In this document: positions 24,910 through 33,961 of the stretch, in pieces
Layout: the number at the start of each line of letters is the position of its first letter
How positions within the stretch are numbered: position 1 is the stretch's first letter
From: Arthrobacter sp. cf158
GTDB lineage: Bacteria > Actinomycetota > Actinomycetes > Actinomycetales > Micrococcaceae
DNA length: 64,000 nt
Assembly (NCBI RefSeq): GCF_900106835.1
Contig: NZ_FNNR01000009.1
Location: 124,001-188,000, forward strand
Direction of reading: 5' to 3'
The notes under the pieces: model-generated
What the model was told of the DNA's origin: nothing
Database searches by the model: none
What the model saw: the letters and a program-made list of their open reading frames with translations, nothing else
Program-made: the position numbers and the translations under genes

Positions 24910-25518
24910 ATGCCCGTATCAAACTCACTGGAACCGTACTCCCTTGACCTGACCACGGGGTTGCCCCGTATGGCTGCCGCACCCACCACACCGCGGCAGC
25001 AGCTGCGCTATGCCCGCATCCTGAAAACGGCGGCAGGATTCGCGCAACGGCAGTTCGATACGTTGAGCCTTTCCGACGTCGCGGCCAGGGCTGACATCCC
25101 GCTGGGAACCCTGTACCGCTACTTCCCCTCCACGGCGCACCTCATGTTGGCCGTTTACCGGCAGCAACTGCGGGAGCTCCGGGACGGTGTCCGCCTGCGC
25201 GAAGGCAAGGGACATGCGCTTGCGGGCTTGATGATGGAGATCTTCCACCTCCGCGTGATGCAGCCGGGAGTGGAACACTGCCTGATCCGGCCCGCCGGCA
25301 AGGATGATGACACGGCGCAGCTCCTGCGTGAGATCGATGCGCTCTCCGAGGAAGTAGTGGGCTCGCTGAGCAAGGACACCGGTAAGGATGCCGTCAGGGC
25401 CCGGATTCTGCTGCACCTTGTGAGCGGCCTGGTCCAAGCCGTTCGCTGCCGCCGGTTGTCCTTGTTTGAGGCAGAGAAGGATCTCAAGAGGGCATGCACG
25501 CTGCTCACGGGTGAGTGA
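24910..25518 (+). CDS. TetR family transcriptional regulator
   Basis: A 202-residue regulator with the TetR helix-turn-helix at about residues 34-78 (RILKTAAGFAQRQFDTLSLSDVAARADIPLGTLYRYFPSTAHLMLAVY). The ligand-binding half has no feature that names a ligand. The start is uncertain: the ATG at 24910 gives a 30-residue leader before the DNA-binding domain, and the ATG at 24970 would trim most of it. It is divergent from the six propeller genes across 205 bases in which I saw no clear dyad. A weak hairpin with one bulge (25528-25548) follows. Confidence 0.85.
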   Translation: MPVSNSLEPYSLDLTTGLPRMAAAPTTPRQQLRYARILKTAAGFAQRQFDTLSLSDVAARADIPLGTLYRYFPSTAHLMLAVYRQQLRELRDGVRLREGKGHALAGLMMEIFHLRVMQPGVEHCLIRPAGKDDDTAQLLREIDALSEEVVGSLSKDTGKDAVRARILLHLVSGLVQAVRCRRLSLFEAEKDLKRACTLLTGE

Positions 25519-25800
25519 CCAAATGTGCCTGCTGGTCTAGACCGCAGGAGCCAAAGAATGCGGTTTTAGGCATGACGTGGGTCACATTCAGCGGTGGTTG
25601 AACGTTTTACTCTCGAATCGTCTCTGTTGGTATTGAATCTTGTACCCTCCACGCTTCCCTAGGCTGGAAACACCGAAGCGGCTAGCAGCCCCCTATCTGC
25701 AGAAGCAACGCCGGGCCAGACACCCTTGGCCCGCCACAGCAGTTCTGTTCCTGCCCTATACCGTGCCGTGGGTCCACGGCTAGCCTGAGGAGACAAAGAC

Positions 25801-26991
25801 GTGTCCATCGAGACAATTGCTACAGACAACGACGCCCTGGTACTGACCGAAGAAGAGATCTTCGCAGCCCACGAAGGCGGCAAGCTGACCATTTCCAGCA
25901 CCGTTCCGTTGAACAACAAACGTGACCTTTCCATTGCTTACACCCCCGGAGTTGCGCAGGTCAGCCGCGCAATCCACGCCAACCCCGGGCTTGCCCGTAC
26001 GCACACCTGGGCCGAACGCCTGGTTGTTGTGGTCAGCGATGGCACCGCAGTCCTGGGCCTGGGCAACATCGGCCCCAGTGCCTCCTTGCCCGTCATGGAA
26101 GGCAAGTCCGCACTTTTCAAGTCCTTCGGCGACCTCGACTCCATCCCGCTGGTGCTCAACACCACCGACGTTGACGAGATCATTGAGACCCTGGTCCGCC
26201 TCCGCCCCAGCTTCGGCGCCGTGAACCTCGAGGACATCTCGGCCCCGCGCTGCTTCGAACTCGAAGAGCGCCTCATTGAAGCCCTCGATTGCCCCGTCAT
26301 GCACGATGACCAGCACGGCACCGCCGTCGTGGTTCTTGCAGCCCTGACCAACGCCGCCAAGGTGACCAAGCGCGAACTCGAAGGCCTCAAGGTTGTGGTT
26401 TCGGGTGCCGGTGCCGCAGGCATCGCCATCGCCGAGATCCTCCTGGCCGTTGGCATCAAGGACGTCATCCTGCTCGATTCCAAGGGCGTGGTCAACGCTG
26501 ACCGTGCCGACCTCGCGGCCGACCCCGGCAGCGTCAAAGCCCGCATGGCCAAGCGCACCAACCCCCGCGGCATTTCCGGCGGCCCCGGTGAAGGCCTGAC
26601 CGGCGCCGACGTCTTTGTGGGCGTCTCCTCCTCCAAGCTGGACGAAGAGCACCTGAAGCTCATGAACGATCAGTCGATCGTGTTCGCCCTGTCCAACCCG
26701 GACCCCGAAGTCCTGCCCGAGGTCGCCCAGCAGTACGCAGCCGTTGTGGCCACCGGCCGCAGCGACTTCCCGAACCAGATCAACAACGTTCTGGCCTTCC
26801 CGGGCATCTTCCGCGGCGCACTGGATGCCGGCGCCCGCCGCATCACGCCCGCCATGAAGATCGCCGCCGCCAACGCCATCGCTGAGCTGGCCGCTGAGGA
26901 CCTCTCCGCCGATTACATCGTGCCGAGCCCGCTGGATGCCCGCGTGGCACCGGCGGTCACCGCCGCCGTTGCGGCTGCCGTCACCGAGTAG
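25801..26991 (+). CDS. NAD(P)-dependent malic enzyme
   Basis: A 396-residue short-form malic enzyme that oxidatively decarboxylates malate to pyruvate. The malate-binding domain carries KRDLSIAYTPGVAQVSR, DGTAVLGLGNIGP with the catalytic Lys in EGKSALFKSFG, and VNLEDISAPRCFE with the metal-binding E-D. DDQHGTAVV leads to the Rossmann domain (VVSGAGAAGIAIAEILL, GxGxxG/A). There is no C-terminal phosphotransacetylase domain, so this is the small bacterial form. GAGGAG precedes the GTG start. The 282 bases upstream hold no gene; I could not define a promoter there. Confidence 0.93.
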   Translation: MSIETIATDNDALVLTEEEIFAAHEGGKLTISSTVPLNNKRDLSIAYTPGVAQVSRAIHANPGLARTHTWAERLVVVVSDGTAVLGLGNIGPSASLPVMEGKSALFKSFGDLDSIPLVLNTTDVDEIIETLVRLRPSFGAVNLEDISAPRCFELEERLIEALDCPVMHDDQHGTAVVVLAALTNAAKVTKRELEGLKVVVSGAGAAGIAIAEILLAVGIKDVILLDSKGVVNADRADLAADPGSVKARMAKRTNPRGISGGPGEGLTGADVFVGVSSSKLDEEHLKLMNDQSIVFALSNPDPEVLPEVAQQYAAVVATGRSDFPNQINNVLAFPGIFRGALDAGARRITPAMKIAAANAIAELAAEDLSADYIVPSPLDARVAPAVTAAVAAAVTE

Positions 26992-27011
26992 CGGTTACCA
27001 ACGCAAGACCG

Positions 27012-27052
27012 ACGACGGCGACGCCTCCCGTGCTGGGGAGCGTCGCCGTCGT
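27012..27052. terminator. terminator hairpin, copy A of a repeated element
   Basis: A 13-bp stem ACGACGGCGACGC/GCGTCGCCGTCGT with an inner CTCCC/GGGGAG extension and trailing TCTT. It lies between the convergent malic enzyme and LysR genes. A near copy is at 28812-28850. Confidence 0.85.
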
Positions 27053-27073
27053 TCTTGATTAAGGAGCTGCGGC

Positions 27074-27970
27074 TCAGAATCCTGCCAGCCGCTGGATTGC
27101 GGAGACCAAGGCTCGCAGCTGACGATTTCGGTCAAGGTCCCCGGTGCGGGTGGCCAGATATACCGTGTTCAGGGGTGCCAACCCGGGAGTGTGCAAGGTG
27201 ATGAGTGCCCCGTCTGCGAGGTCCACTTCCACCAGATATCTGGGCAGGACGGACATCCCGGCGCCCGCAATGACCGCCGCACGCACGCCGCGAAGATCAG
27301 GCACGATGCAGTTGGCCCGGAGGTCGTCGGGGCGCCGTTCAAAGACCGTCCGCCAGTACCGGCGAACAATGGGCAGATTCTCGGCATAAGCCACCACCGG
27401 AATGGTGGCCAACTCCACATCGGCGGGTGTTTTGCCGGGAAGGTTTTCCTTCCAGGCCGGAGCGGCCACCAGCACAAATTCCTCATCGATGAGGGGAATC
27501 CCGGTGACCCCCTGGACCCGTGGCCGGACAGCACTGACTACGAGGTCCAAGTCGCCGGACCGCAGCTCCTCCAGCAATGCGTCCACCAGCCCAAACCGGA
27601 TCCGCAGCCCTGCCCCGGTAACCTCCGTCAGCTCCGGAGTGTGGGGCAGGAGCACGGTGGTAATGAACTCCGCGGGACCGCCCACATGGATTGACCCGTT
27701 GGCGCCGGACTGCCCGGATAGGACAGCGAGGTCTTCCAGGGCGTCAATGTGCGGGCCGACGTCCCGGGCCAGGCTGTCGGCCTTGGGAGTGGGCGTGACG
27801 CCCGTCGGACTACGCTCAAAGAGACGCAGGCCAAGGTTCTGCTCCAGGGAATGAACATGGGTGGATGCTGTGGGCTGCGAAATTCCGAGCATCCTTGCGG
27901 CCTCGGTCAGGGACCCCACACGATACGCCGTGAGGAAGGTCCGCAAATGCTCCAGGTTGTGAGTGGCCAT
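27074..27970 (-). CDS. LysR family transcriptional regulator
   Basis: A 298-residue LysR regulator. The N-terminal winged helix is LEHLRTFLTAYRVGSLTEAARMLGISQPTASTHVHSLEQNLGLRLFERSPTGV, followed by the two-lobed effector domain (IHVGGPAEFITTVLLPHTPEL). It is divergent from the DJ-1/PfpI gene with 118 bases between start codons, the usual LysR-target layout, so that gene is its likely target. The inducer is unknown. Confidence 0.92.
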   Translation of the reverse strand: MATHNLEHLRTFLTAYRVGSLTEAARMLGISQPTASTHVHSLEQNLGLRLFERSPTGVTPTPKADSLARDVGPHIDALEDLAVLSGQSGANGSIHVGGPAEFITTVLLPHTPELTEVTGAGLRIRFGLVDALLEELRSGDLDLVVSAVRPRVQGVTGIPLIDEEFVLVAAPAWKENLPGKTPADVELATIPVVAYAENLPIVRRYWRTVFERRPDDLRANCIVPDLRGVRAAVIAGAGMSVLPRYLVEVDLADGALITLHTPGLAPLNTVYLATRTGDLDRNRQLRALVSAIQRLAGF

Positions 27971-28088
27971 CGGTGCAATCCTCGCACGGCGCGGGTCAAG
28001 GATTTCCGATGGGGGCCACAGCTTTTTCCATGAGGTCCAAGCGCATCACCGGGGCACCATCGTATGACCACCCCTCGAAAGGAAACCC

Positions 28089-28790
28089 ATGCCCCGCATT
28101 CTCATGGTTGTATCAGCAGCCGACTCTCTTGAACTCGCCGACGGCAGCCAGCATCCCACAGGGGTCTGGGCCGAGGAACTGGTGGTGGCCCACCGCGCCC
28201 TCAAAGCCTCCGGCGCAGACATGACCATCGCCAGCCCGGGCGGAAAAAAGCCAACAATAGACCCAGGCTCATTGAACCCGGAGATCGTTGGAGATGAGGA
28301 CAAGGTCCAGGAGTTCAAGCAATACCTTGCGGACATCGCCGCAGAACTGGATGAACCGGAGTCCTTGAATTCCGTGACCATTGCCCACTTTGACGCTGTT
28401 GTCCTCCCCGGCGGACACGGCCCTATGGCGGATCTCGCCAAGGACGCCGATCTGGGCGCCCTGCTGATTCAGGCCAATGACTCCGGCAAGATCATCGCTC
28501 CCTTCTGCCATGGGCCGGCGGCCCTGCTCAGTGCCACCACCCCCGACGGCAGCTTCGCCTTCGCCGGCCGCCAACTAACGGTGTTCACGGACGAAGAAGA
28601 ACTCACCGGGGGCACTGGGGAGAACACCCCGTGGCTGGTGGCCACCACCCTTGCCGATCGCGGCGCCATCGTGAAGGCCGGCCCGGCGTGGAGCAGCTAC
28701 GTAGTCCGCGATGGCAACCTCATCAGCGGCCAGAACCCGCAGTCCAGTGAGGCAGTAGCGGCGGCTGTCGTGTCGGCGCTCGCCGAGTAG
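28089..28790 (+). CDS. DJ-1/PfpI family protein (Hsp31/glyoxalase III-like)
   Basis: A 233-residue protein with the DJ-1/PfpI fold. The nucleophile-elbow Cys is in APFCHGPAALL, and the preceding strand carries VVLPGGHGPMADL. The long N-terminal loop with DGSQHPTGVWAEELVVAHRAL is typical of the larger Hsp31-like branch, whose members convert methylglyoxal to lactate or repair glycated molecules. The ATG follows GAAAGGAAACCC. It is divergently paired with a LysR gene. The catalytic assignment is by family; chaperone or deglycase roles are equally possible. Confidence 0.85.
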   Translation: MPRILMVVSAADSLELADGSQHPTGVWAEELVVAHRALKASGADMTIASPGGKKPTIDPGSLNPEIVGDEDKVQEFKQYLADIAAELDEPESLNSVTIAHFDAVVLPGGHGPMADLAKDADLGALLIQANDSGKIIAPFCHGPAALLSATTPDGSFAFAGRQLTVFTDEEELTGGTGENTPWLVATTLADRGAIVKAGPAWSSYVVRDGNLISGQNPQSSEAVAAAVVSALAE

Positions 28791-28811
28791 GCGTCCCGCT
28801 GGGTACATCGA

Positions 28812-28850
28812 CGACGGCGACGCCTCCCGCGCTGGGAAGCGTCGCCGTCG
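28812..28850. terminator. terminator hairpin, copy B of a repeated element
   Basis: A 12-bp stem CGACGGCGACGC/GCGTCGCCGTCG followed by GTCTTT, between the convergent DJ-1 and phosphodiesterase genes. Across 40 bases it differs from the copy at 27012-27052 at only two positions, both in or near the loop. Confidence 0.85.
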
Positions 28851-28875
28851 GTCTTTGCTCAGTGTGCGTTACGCG

Positions 28876-30492
28876 TCAGCGGTCCAGCGTGACCTGATCC
28901 ACCGTCCAGAACGCGCTGTTGGTCCCGGTGTAGCGGAAGCTGACCTTTGCCTTCTTGGCGCCCTTGGGGACGTCCAGTGCCAGGGATTCGAAGCCATTGA
29001 AGTTGGCGGAGTAGGCCTTCACCAGCTGCGGTGCGCCGCCGTCATAGCTGACGAACACCTCGCCGCTCTGCGGTCCGTCGATCCTGTAGTTGGACGCGAA
29101 GGAGAGTGTTGCGGTTTTGCCGCCCTTCACCTTGAAGTCGGGGCTGATGAGGGTGGAGTCGAACTGCCCGGGTGCGTGTGCCTTGTCGTCCCATTCGTCG
29201 GAGTCCGCTACTGCGAAGACGTTGCGGTTCCGGACGGACGTTTCGCGGCCCTGGTTACGGTCGGTGTTGGTCCAGAACTCGTCAGTGGCGAACGACCAGC
29301 CACGCCATTCGGTCATACCACCGGCCGGCATGGCGGAGTTGTCGATTGTCCAGCCAGCTGGCGCAGTGGTGGTCCAACCCTTCACATCGGCCGCAGGTGC
29401 GGTTTCGTCGGCGCGGGTCCGCAGGCTCTCGCGGAGAGAGTCGAAGGCGTCAGCTTCGATTTCAGAGAAAGCTTTTCCGTCAAGATTCCAGGCTGCCTCG
29501 GCCGTGACGCCCTCATGCTTGAGGACTGCCGGTGCGATGTCCGTGATCTTGATGTCGTTGCGGACAGTTCCGGGCTTGATGCCTTTGCCTTGGGCGATGA
29601 CGAAGGTCTGGCGTTCAGCGGGGGTGCTGCCGCCGTGGCCGCCGGCGGCGGTGTGGCCGTGGTCGGCGGTGAGGACCACCAGCCAATCCTCGGACTTGTA
29701 GCTGGGGCGGTTCTTCACAGCGTTCAGGATCTCGCCCACTTGGCCGTCCACTGAGCGGAGCGCAGCGAGGTATTCCGGCCGCTCCGTACCGTACGAGTGG
29801 CCAGCGCCGTCCACTTCATCGAGGTGGACGAACGTGCTGTCCGGATTCCCCGTGGCCAGGTAGTCCACTGCCTTGGCCGTGGTTCCGGCGTCGTTCCCGC
29901 CGGCGAGCCTAAGGTCCACCTTTTGGCCGAACACCGTCTGGGGGATGGGCGACCAGGTGCCCACAACCAGCGTGGAGGCCTGAGGCTGGGCCGATTCGAG
30001 GCGGCTCAAGTAATCCGGGTACTGGCTGTAGTTGGGTGCCGTGAAGTTGTTGTCCACCACGTTGTGCTTGTCCGGCCACACTCCCGTGGCGATGCTCGAC
30101 CAGCCAGCGCCGGACACCGTGGGCGCCATGGGGTTGGCGAACAGATTGCTTGTGGCGGTCATCCCGTTGTTCATGAGGCTCTGGACGTTTGGCATGCCCG
30201 CAGCTCCAAACTTTGCGATTGCTGCGCCGTCGAGGCCAATCACCAAGGTCTTCTGACGCTTGCTGCCATGGGGGAGGCCCGCGTAGCCGGTGTTCGTGGA
30301 GCGTCCGGTGTGGCTCACCTCCTGGGTCTCCTGAGTTGCCTGAGTTGCCTGGGTGTCCTGTGTTGCCTGAGTGTCCGGTGCGGCAGGTGCCGCAATAGCC
30401 ACGGAAGGAAGCACGACGGCGGCAGCGAGCATTAGTGCGGCGGTTGCCAGGGTGGTGCGAAGGGGACGGGGGTTGTCCAAGGTTCTCTCCAT
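28876..30492 (-). CDS. secreted alkaline phosphatase-superfamily phosphodiesterase
   Basis: A 538-residue exported hydrolase. The signal peptide is TTLATAALMLAAAVVLPSVAIAAPAA. A Thr-Gln-rich linker of repeated TQ-x triplets follows. The type I phosphodiesterase/nucleotide pyrophosphatase core has VIGLDGAAIAKFGAAGMPNVQSLM near its start and the metal ligands in VLTADHGHTAAGGHGG. The C-terminal 150 residues look like a separate beta-sandwich (GPQSGEVFVSYDGGAPQLVK to FWTVDQVTLDR), perhaps a binding module. I place the start at the ATG at 30492; a TTG at 30480 with GGAGAG upstream is an alternative, and the frame upstream of 30492 lacks signal-like character. Confidence 0.85.
   Translation of the reverse strand: MERTLDNPRPLRTTLATAALMLAAAVVLPSVAIAAPAAPDTQATQDTQATQATQETQEVSHTGRSTNTGYAGLPHGSKRQKTLVIGLDGAAIAKFGAAGMPNVQSLMNNGMTATSNLFANPMAPTVSGAGWSSIATGVWPDKHNVVDNNFTAPNYSQYPDYLSRLESAQPQASTLVVGTWSPIPQTVFGQKVDLRLAGGNDAGTTAKAVDYLATGNPDSTFVHLDEVDGAGHSYGTERPEYLAALRSVDGQVGEILNAVKNRPSYKSEDWLVVLTADHGHTAAGGHGGSTPAERQTFVIAQGKGIKPGTVRNDIKITDIAPAVLKHEGVTAEAAWNLDGKAFSEIEADAFDSLRESLRTRADETAPAADVKGWTTTAPAGWTIDNSAMPAGGMTEWRGWSFATDEFWTNTDRNQGRETSVRNRNVFAVADSDEWDDKAHAPGQFDSTLISPDFKVKGGKTATLSFASNYRIDGPQSGEVFVSYDGGAPQLVKAYSANFNGFESLALDVPKGAKKAKVSFRYTGTNSAFWTVDQVTLDR
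30319..30372. repeat. 9-bp coding microsatellite (six units)
   Basis: Six imperfect 9-base units of the form TGCCTGAGT lie inside the phosphodiesterase gene, just after the signal peptide. They encode Thr-Gln-x triplets. The period is a multiple of three, so copy-number change would keep the frame. Confidence 0.7.
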
Positions 30493-30758
30493 TTTTTGGG
30501 TCCGGATAAGCTGCCGGCGCAGTTGTTGCCGACAGGCTGACCCCTCAACCCTGCCGCGCGAAAATAGGGTAATCAAGGAAAATCGCACGTTGTATAGACA
30601 AGTTGGATTGCCGTTAATCTCCTGTTTTCCTGGGCATACTCAGCGGCTCCAAACCTGGCTGTAACTATTGGTCAGCAGTTGTGAATACAGCTCTGCGATC
30701 AGGCAGGGCCAGCGTGGAGGGCGCGTGCTCCTGGTGGGCCGGACCTAGACTGAGGGGC

Positions 30759-31262
30759 ATGAACGCCGAACTCATCGTGACCATCCTCTGCGGCCTGGCC
30801 ATTGCAGTTGGCGTGGCCGGAACCATCATTCCCGTACTTCCCGGCAGCATCCTCATCGGCGTGAGCCTGCTGGCATGGGCCATCTGGGGTGGTGCCGGTC
30901 CGCTCGGCTGGGTGATCTTCGCCGTCGGAATGCTCTTTGTGGTGGCGGGCATGGCCGCCAGTGCGGTGTTGACGGGGCGCAAGCTGAAGCAGCACGGCAT
31001 CCCTAACAGGTCCGTGCTGATCGGTGTGGTGCTGGGCGTGGTGGGAATGTTCGTCATCCCCGTGGTGGGGCTCTTTATTGGGTTCGCGCTGGGGCTTCTG
31101 CTCAGCGAAGTCCAGCGGACGCGCAACTTCCCCGCTGCCCTGAAGTCCAGTGGTGCCGCGCTCAAGGCGACAGGTATTGGCATTCTGGTGGAATTTGGCC
31201 TGGCCTGTGCAGCGGCAAGCACCTGGATCATTGGAGTGTGGATCAACGCCGTGAACGGCTGA
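30759..31262 (+). CDS. DUF456 family membrane protein
   Basis: A 167-residue membrane protein with about four or five hydrophobic segments. The DUF456 pattern is clear: GTIIPVLPGSILIGVSLLAWAIW, a second hydrophobic hairpin, RKLKQHGIPNRSVLIGVVLGVVGMFVIPVVGLFIGFALGLLLSE, and a final ALKATGIGILVEFGLACAAASTWIIGVW. Function is unknown for the whole family. The ATG at 30759 follows GAGGGG; a longer frame to 30681 has no such support. Confidence 0.85.
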   Translation: MNAELIVTILCGLAIAVGVAGTIIPVLPGSILIGVSLLAWAIWGGAGPLGWVIFAVGMLFVVAGMAASAVLTGRKLKQHGIPNRSVLIGVVLGVVGMFVIPVVGLFIGFALGLLLSEVQRTRNFPAALKSSGAALKATGIGILVEFGLACAAASTWIIGVWINAVNG

Positions 31263-31285
31263 ACACCCGCGCCGGGACCGCAAAG

Positions 31286-31308
31286 ATGACAAGCGCAGGG
31301 CGTGTCAT
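31286..31308. terminator. terminator hairpin between convergent genes
   Basis: ATGACAAGC-GCAGG-GCGTGTCAT forms a 9-bp stem with one mismatch, followed by TCTTC. It separates the DUF456 and deacetylase-fold genes. Confidence 0.5.
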
Positions 31309-31340
31309 TCTTCGCCATCCCGGCGGAGGGCGATGGGTGG

Positions 31341-32297
31341 TTAGGGCACGGGGACCCTGGCTGGCATCTGGACTCCGGCCGGGCGGAAGGTTGCGCCGGC
31401 GCCGGGGTACAGGGGGACGTCGATTCGTGCGTGGGTGTGGATTTCGTGAACCGTCGACTTGGTGTGCCGGGCGATCTCGGACAGGGTTGCCACCCACATT
31501 CCGTCAAGGTCCTTGACTCGCTCGATCAACTGCTCCAAGGCCACAGCGCGGGATGGCCGTCCGGAGATGAACGGGTGGTTGGTGAGGACGAAGCAGCTGC
31601 CCTGTGCGTGGTGTGCTTGGGCCTCCAGTGTCCACATTTCCAGGGCCTTCGAGGGACTCTCGATCACTCCGCTGCCCGTGACGCCGGGGTAGAACCCGTA
31701 TTGCTCCCAATCGTCCAACGCCCAATCGACGGGGATCTCCACGATGTCCCGGGAGTCGCCCTCGGCCACGGCCATGCGGTAGGGGGCATCGCCGTCGAGC
31801 AGGCTTGAATCGTAAAGGAAACCGCGGTCCGCGAGCAGAGCCGGCGATTGCCAATTCAACTCCCACCAAGGGGCCCGGTAACCCACCGGGCGGATCCCCG
31901 CCACGGTGGCGAGTGCCTCCAGGCCGCGGTCCAGGTAGCTGGCCTCGGTGGCTGCGTCGATTCCCTGCATGGGCTCGTGCAGGTAGCCGTGGTGGGCAAT
32001 CTCGTGGCCGGCATCCGCGATCCTGCGCACCACATCCGGGTAGCTTTCGGCAGTGAAGCCAGGGATGAAGAAGGTTCCCTTGATGTCCTGGCGGTCCAAT
32101 ATCTGGAGCAGCCGCGGAACGGCGATCTTGGGGCCGTACGACTGGTGGCTCATGAGGGACATGCGCCGCGTGCTGGAAGGATCGTGCGCGATGGTGCAGG
32201 ACTCGGCGTCGACGTCGAAGGTGAACGATGCTGCGGCTTGGTAACCCTCGGGCCAGGTGATCTGGTGGAGCGAATCGGCGAAAGCGGGCTGGTTCAT
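31341..32297 (-). CDS. polysaccharide deacetylase-fold amidohydrolase
   Basis: A 318-residue metal-dependent hydrolase of the NodB/deacetylase fold. Metal ligands are visible: Asp in SFTFDVDAES and the His pair in HEIAHHGYLHEP. RPVGYRAPWWELN and VEIPVDWALDDWEQYGF match the sub-group that includes HpPgdA and bacterial cyclic imidases, rather than classic chitin deacetylases. There is no signal peptide, so it acts in the cytoplasm, which argues against a cell-wall substrate. Its start overlaps the stop of an NCS1 permease gene (ATGA). A PucR gene lies divergently. I infer hydrolysis of a cyclic imide, hydantoin or allantoin-like ring imported by the permease. Confidence 0.8.
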   Translation of the reverse strand: MNQPAFADSLHQITWPEGYQAAASFTFDVDAESCTIAHDPSSTRRMSLMSHQSYGPKIAVPRLLQILDRQDIKGTFFIPGFTAESYPDVVRRIADAGHEIAHHGYLHEPMQGIDAATEASYLDRGLEALATVAGIRPVGYRAPWWELNWQSPALLADRGFLYDSSLLDGDAPYRMAVAEGDSRDIVEIPVDWALDDWEQYGFYPGVTGSGVIESPSKALEMWTLEAQAHHAQGSCFVLTNHPFISGRPSRAVALEQLIERVKDLDGMWVATLSEIARHTKSTVHEIHTHARIDVPLYPGAGATFRPAGVQMPARVPVP

Positions 32298-33853
32298 GCT
32301 GTGGTCCTTTCAACAGCCGGGGCAGGCGCTGGCTGCGTGAGTAAGACGTGATGGGAAGCCGCAAGGACGAACTTCTTGTGGGCCCGGGGTCCGAGGATTG
32401 CGTAGGCGGCTGCGCTGGTGAGGCCGCCCGCCAGCCAGGAGAGGTCCCAGCCGCCGAGGGCCACTGCGATGGGGCCCTGCATGGCGGGAACCAGCCCGTA
32501 CATGAACAGCCAGGTGGAGAAGATGCCCACCAGCAGGGACGCAATGCCGGCCCAGTTGATAACGGGCAAACGGTGCGTTCCCACGGGGTCGAAGAGGCGA
32601 TCCACCTTGGCCGGCCAGCGCTTTTCGAGCCAGAAGTAGTGCACCAGCATGACCCCACCCCAGGCGGCCACCCAAGCGACCAATCCGATCAGCCAGGCAT
32701 CGAGTACTGCGGCGAAGTCCTCCTGGAAGATGAAGAAGACCACAGCGATCAAGGAGAAGACGCCAACGAACAAGTTCAGCTTGCGGCGGCTGATGTTGAT
32801 GTCCAAGGCCTGCGTGGCAACGGAGAAGGTGTAGATGTTCAGGATGTTGGTGGCGATGGGGCCGTGCAGCACCATGAGCAGGACGGGCAGGGCGAGGACG
32901 CCGAAGTTCTGGACGATCAGTTTGCCGGGGTCGATCTCGCCGCTGTTGGTGGCCAGGCTTGCGCCGAGCACACCCAGCCACACCACGGGGATGAACTGTC
33001 CGAGGACTGAAGCGAGGTAGACCTTGCGCTTGGGAACCGAGGTGCTGACGAAGCGGGAGTAGTCGGCGGCGTAGGTGAACCAGGTGATTCCCCAGCCGAT
33101 GCCGATGGCTGTCATCACTGCGCTCATGGCGGCGATGCGCTCCGAACCTTCAAGGATGTTGCCTGCCGGGCCTGCGTAGCCCCAGTCGATCTTCATGCCG
33201 AACCAGGCAACGCAGGACATGACGGCCAGGATGATGATGGTGGGCGGCACGGTCCATTTTTCAAAGGCCGCGATGGCCTTATAGCCGAACCAGGCGATGG
33301 CCACCTGTGCCGCCATGATGGCCGTGGCCACACCGATCTTCCACGCGTAGTTCTTGGCATCGGGATCCACCCAGCCGAGAGTTCCGAACAGGGCCATGAC
33401 CAGGTCCAGGATGATCCATGTGTTGACTGCACACCAGCCGATCACCAGCAGGGCCTGGATGGCTGCGGGGAGGTAGTTGCCGCGGCGACCGAAGGCGGCG
33501 CGGGCCAGGACCATGCCAGTGGCACCGGTCTTCTGGCCGAGGAGGACAAAGCAGCCAAACAGCAGCATGCCGATCAGGTTTCCCAGGACCAGCACAATCA
33601 CGGTGTCAGCGAAACCGAGGCCAAGGTGGATGCCAAGGGCGCCAAGCACCCAGTTGATAGGAGCAAGATTGGCGCCTGCCCAGATCCAGAACTGTCCGGA
33701 AACTTTGCGGGTACGGTCTGACTCGGGAATGGGCTGGAGCCAGGCTTCACTGTCGTGGGCCGGCGCCGTTGCCGGAACTGACGAGGGTGTGCCCGGCTGC
33801 GGGGAGCCTGACTGCGCTGAATTGGAACGCGAAGGAGAGAGGTTGTCTTGCAT
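32294..33853 (-). CDS. NCS1 family nucleobase/hydantoin-type permease
   Basis: A 519-residue, 12-helix cation symporter of the NCS1 family (Mhp1, cytosine and allantoin permeases). Recognisable segments are GQFWIWAGANLAPINWVLGALGIHLGLGF at helix 1, GCFVLLGQKTGATGMVLARAAFGRRGNYLPA, WITWFTYAADYSRF (as GITWFTYAADYSRF) in helix 6 and GVMLVHYFWLEKR near the end. The substrate may be a purine, pyrimidine, hydantoin or allantoin. It forms a two-gene operon with the deacetylase-fold hydrolase and is divergent from a PucR regulator that probably controls both. Confidence 0.9.
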   Translation of the reverse strand: MQDNLSPSRSNSAQSGSPQPGTPSSVPATAPAHDSEAWLQPIPESDRTRKVSGQFWIWAGANLAPINWVLGALGIHLGLGFADTVIVLVLGNLIGMLLFGCFVLLGQKTGATGMVLARAAFGRRGNYLPAAIQALLVIGWCAVNTWIILDLVMALFGTLGWVDPDAKNYAWKIGVATAIMAAQVAIAWFGYKAIAAFEKWTVPPTIIILAVMSCVAWFGMKIDWGYAGPAGNILEGSERIAAMSAVMTAIGIGWGITWFTYAADYSRFVSTSVPKRKVYLASVLGQFIPVVWLGVLGASLATNSGEIDPGKLIVQNFGVLALPVLLMVLHGPIATNILNIYTFSVATQALDINISRRKLNLFVGVFSLIAVVFFIFQEDFAAVLDAWLIGLVAWVAAWGGVMLVHYFWLEKRWPAKVDRLFDPVGTHRLPVINWAGIASLLVGIFSTWLFMYGLVPAMQGPIAVALGGWDLSWLAGGLTSAAAYAILGPRAHKKFVLAASHHVLLTQPAPAPAVERTTA

Positions 33854-33926
33854 GGGGAGAGCCTCCGTGTGTGAAAGGGACTCTCTCAGGTTATGTGCGC
33901 CAGATCACAGCAACAAGATACTATGT

Positions 33927-33948
33927 GTCTAAAGAAAATCGCTTAGAC
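33927..33948. promoter_or_regulatory. candidate PucR operator
   Basis: GTCTAA-N10-TTAGAC is a perfect inverted repeat in the 108-base region between the divergent permease and PucR genes, 14 bases before the PucR start. One regulator could control both directions from it. Confidence 0.45.
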
Positions 33949-33961
33949 GTTACGGAGTGTC

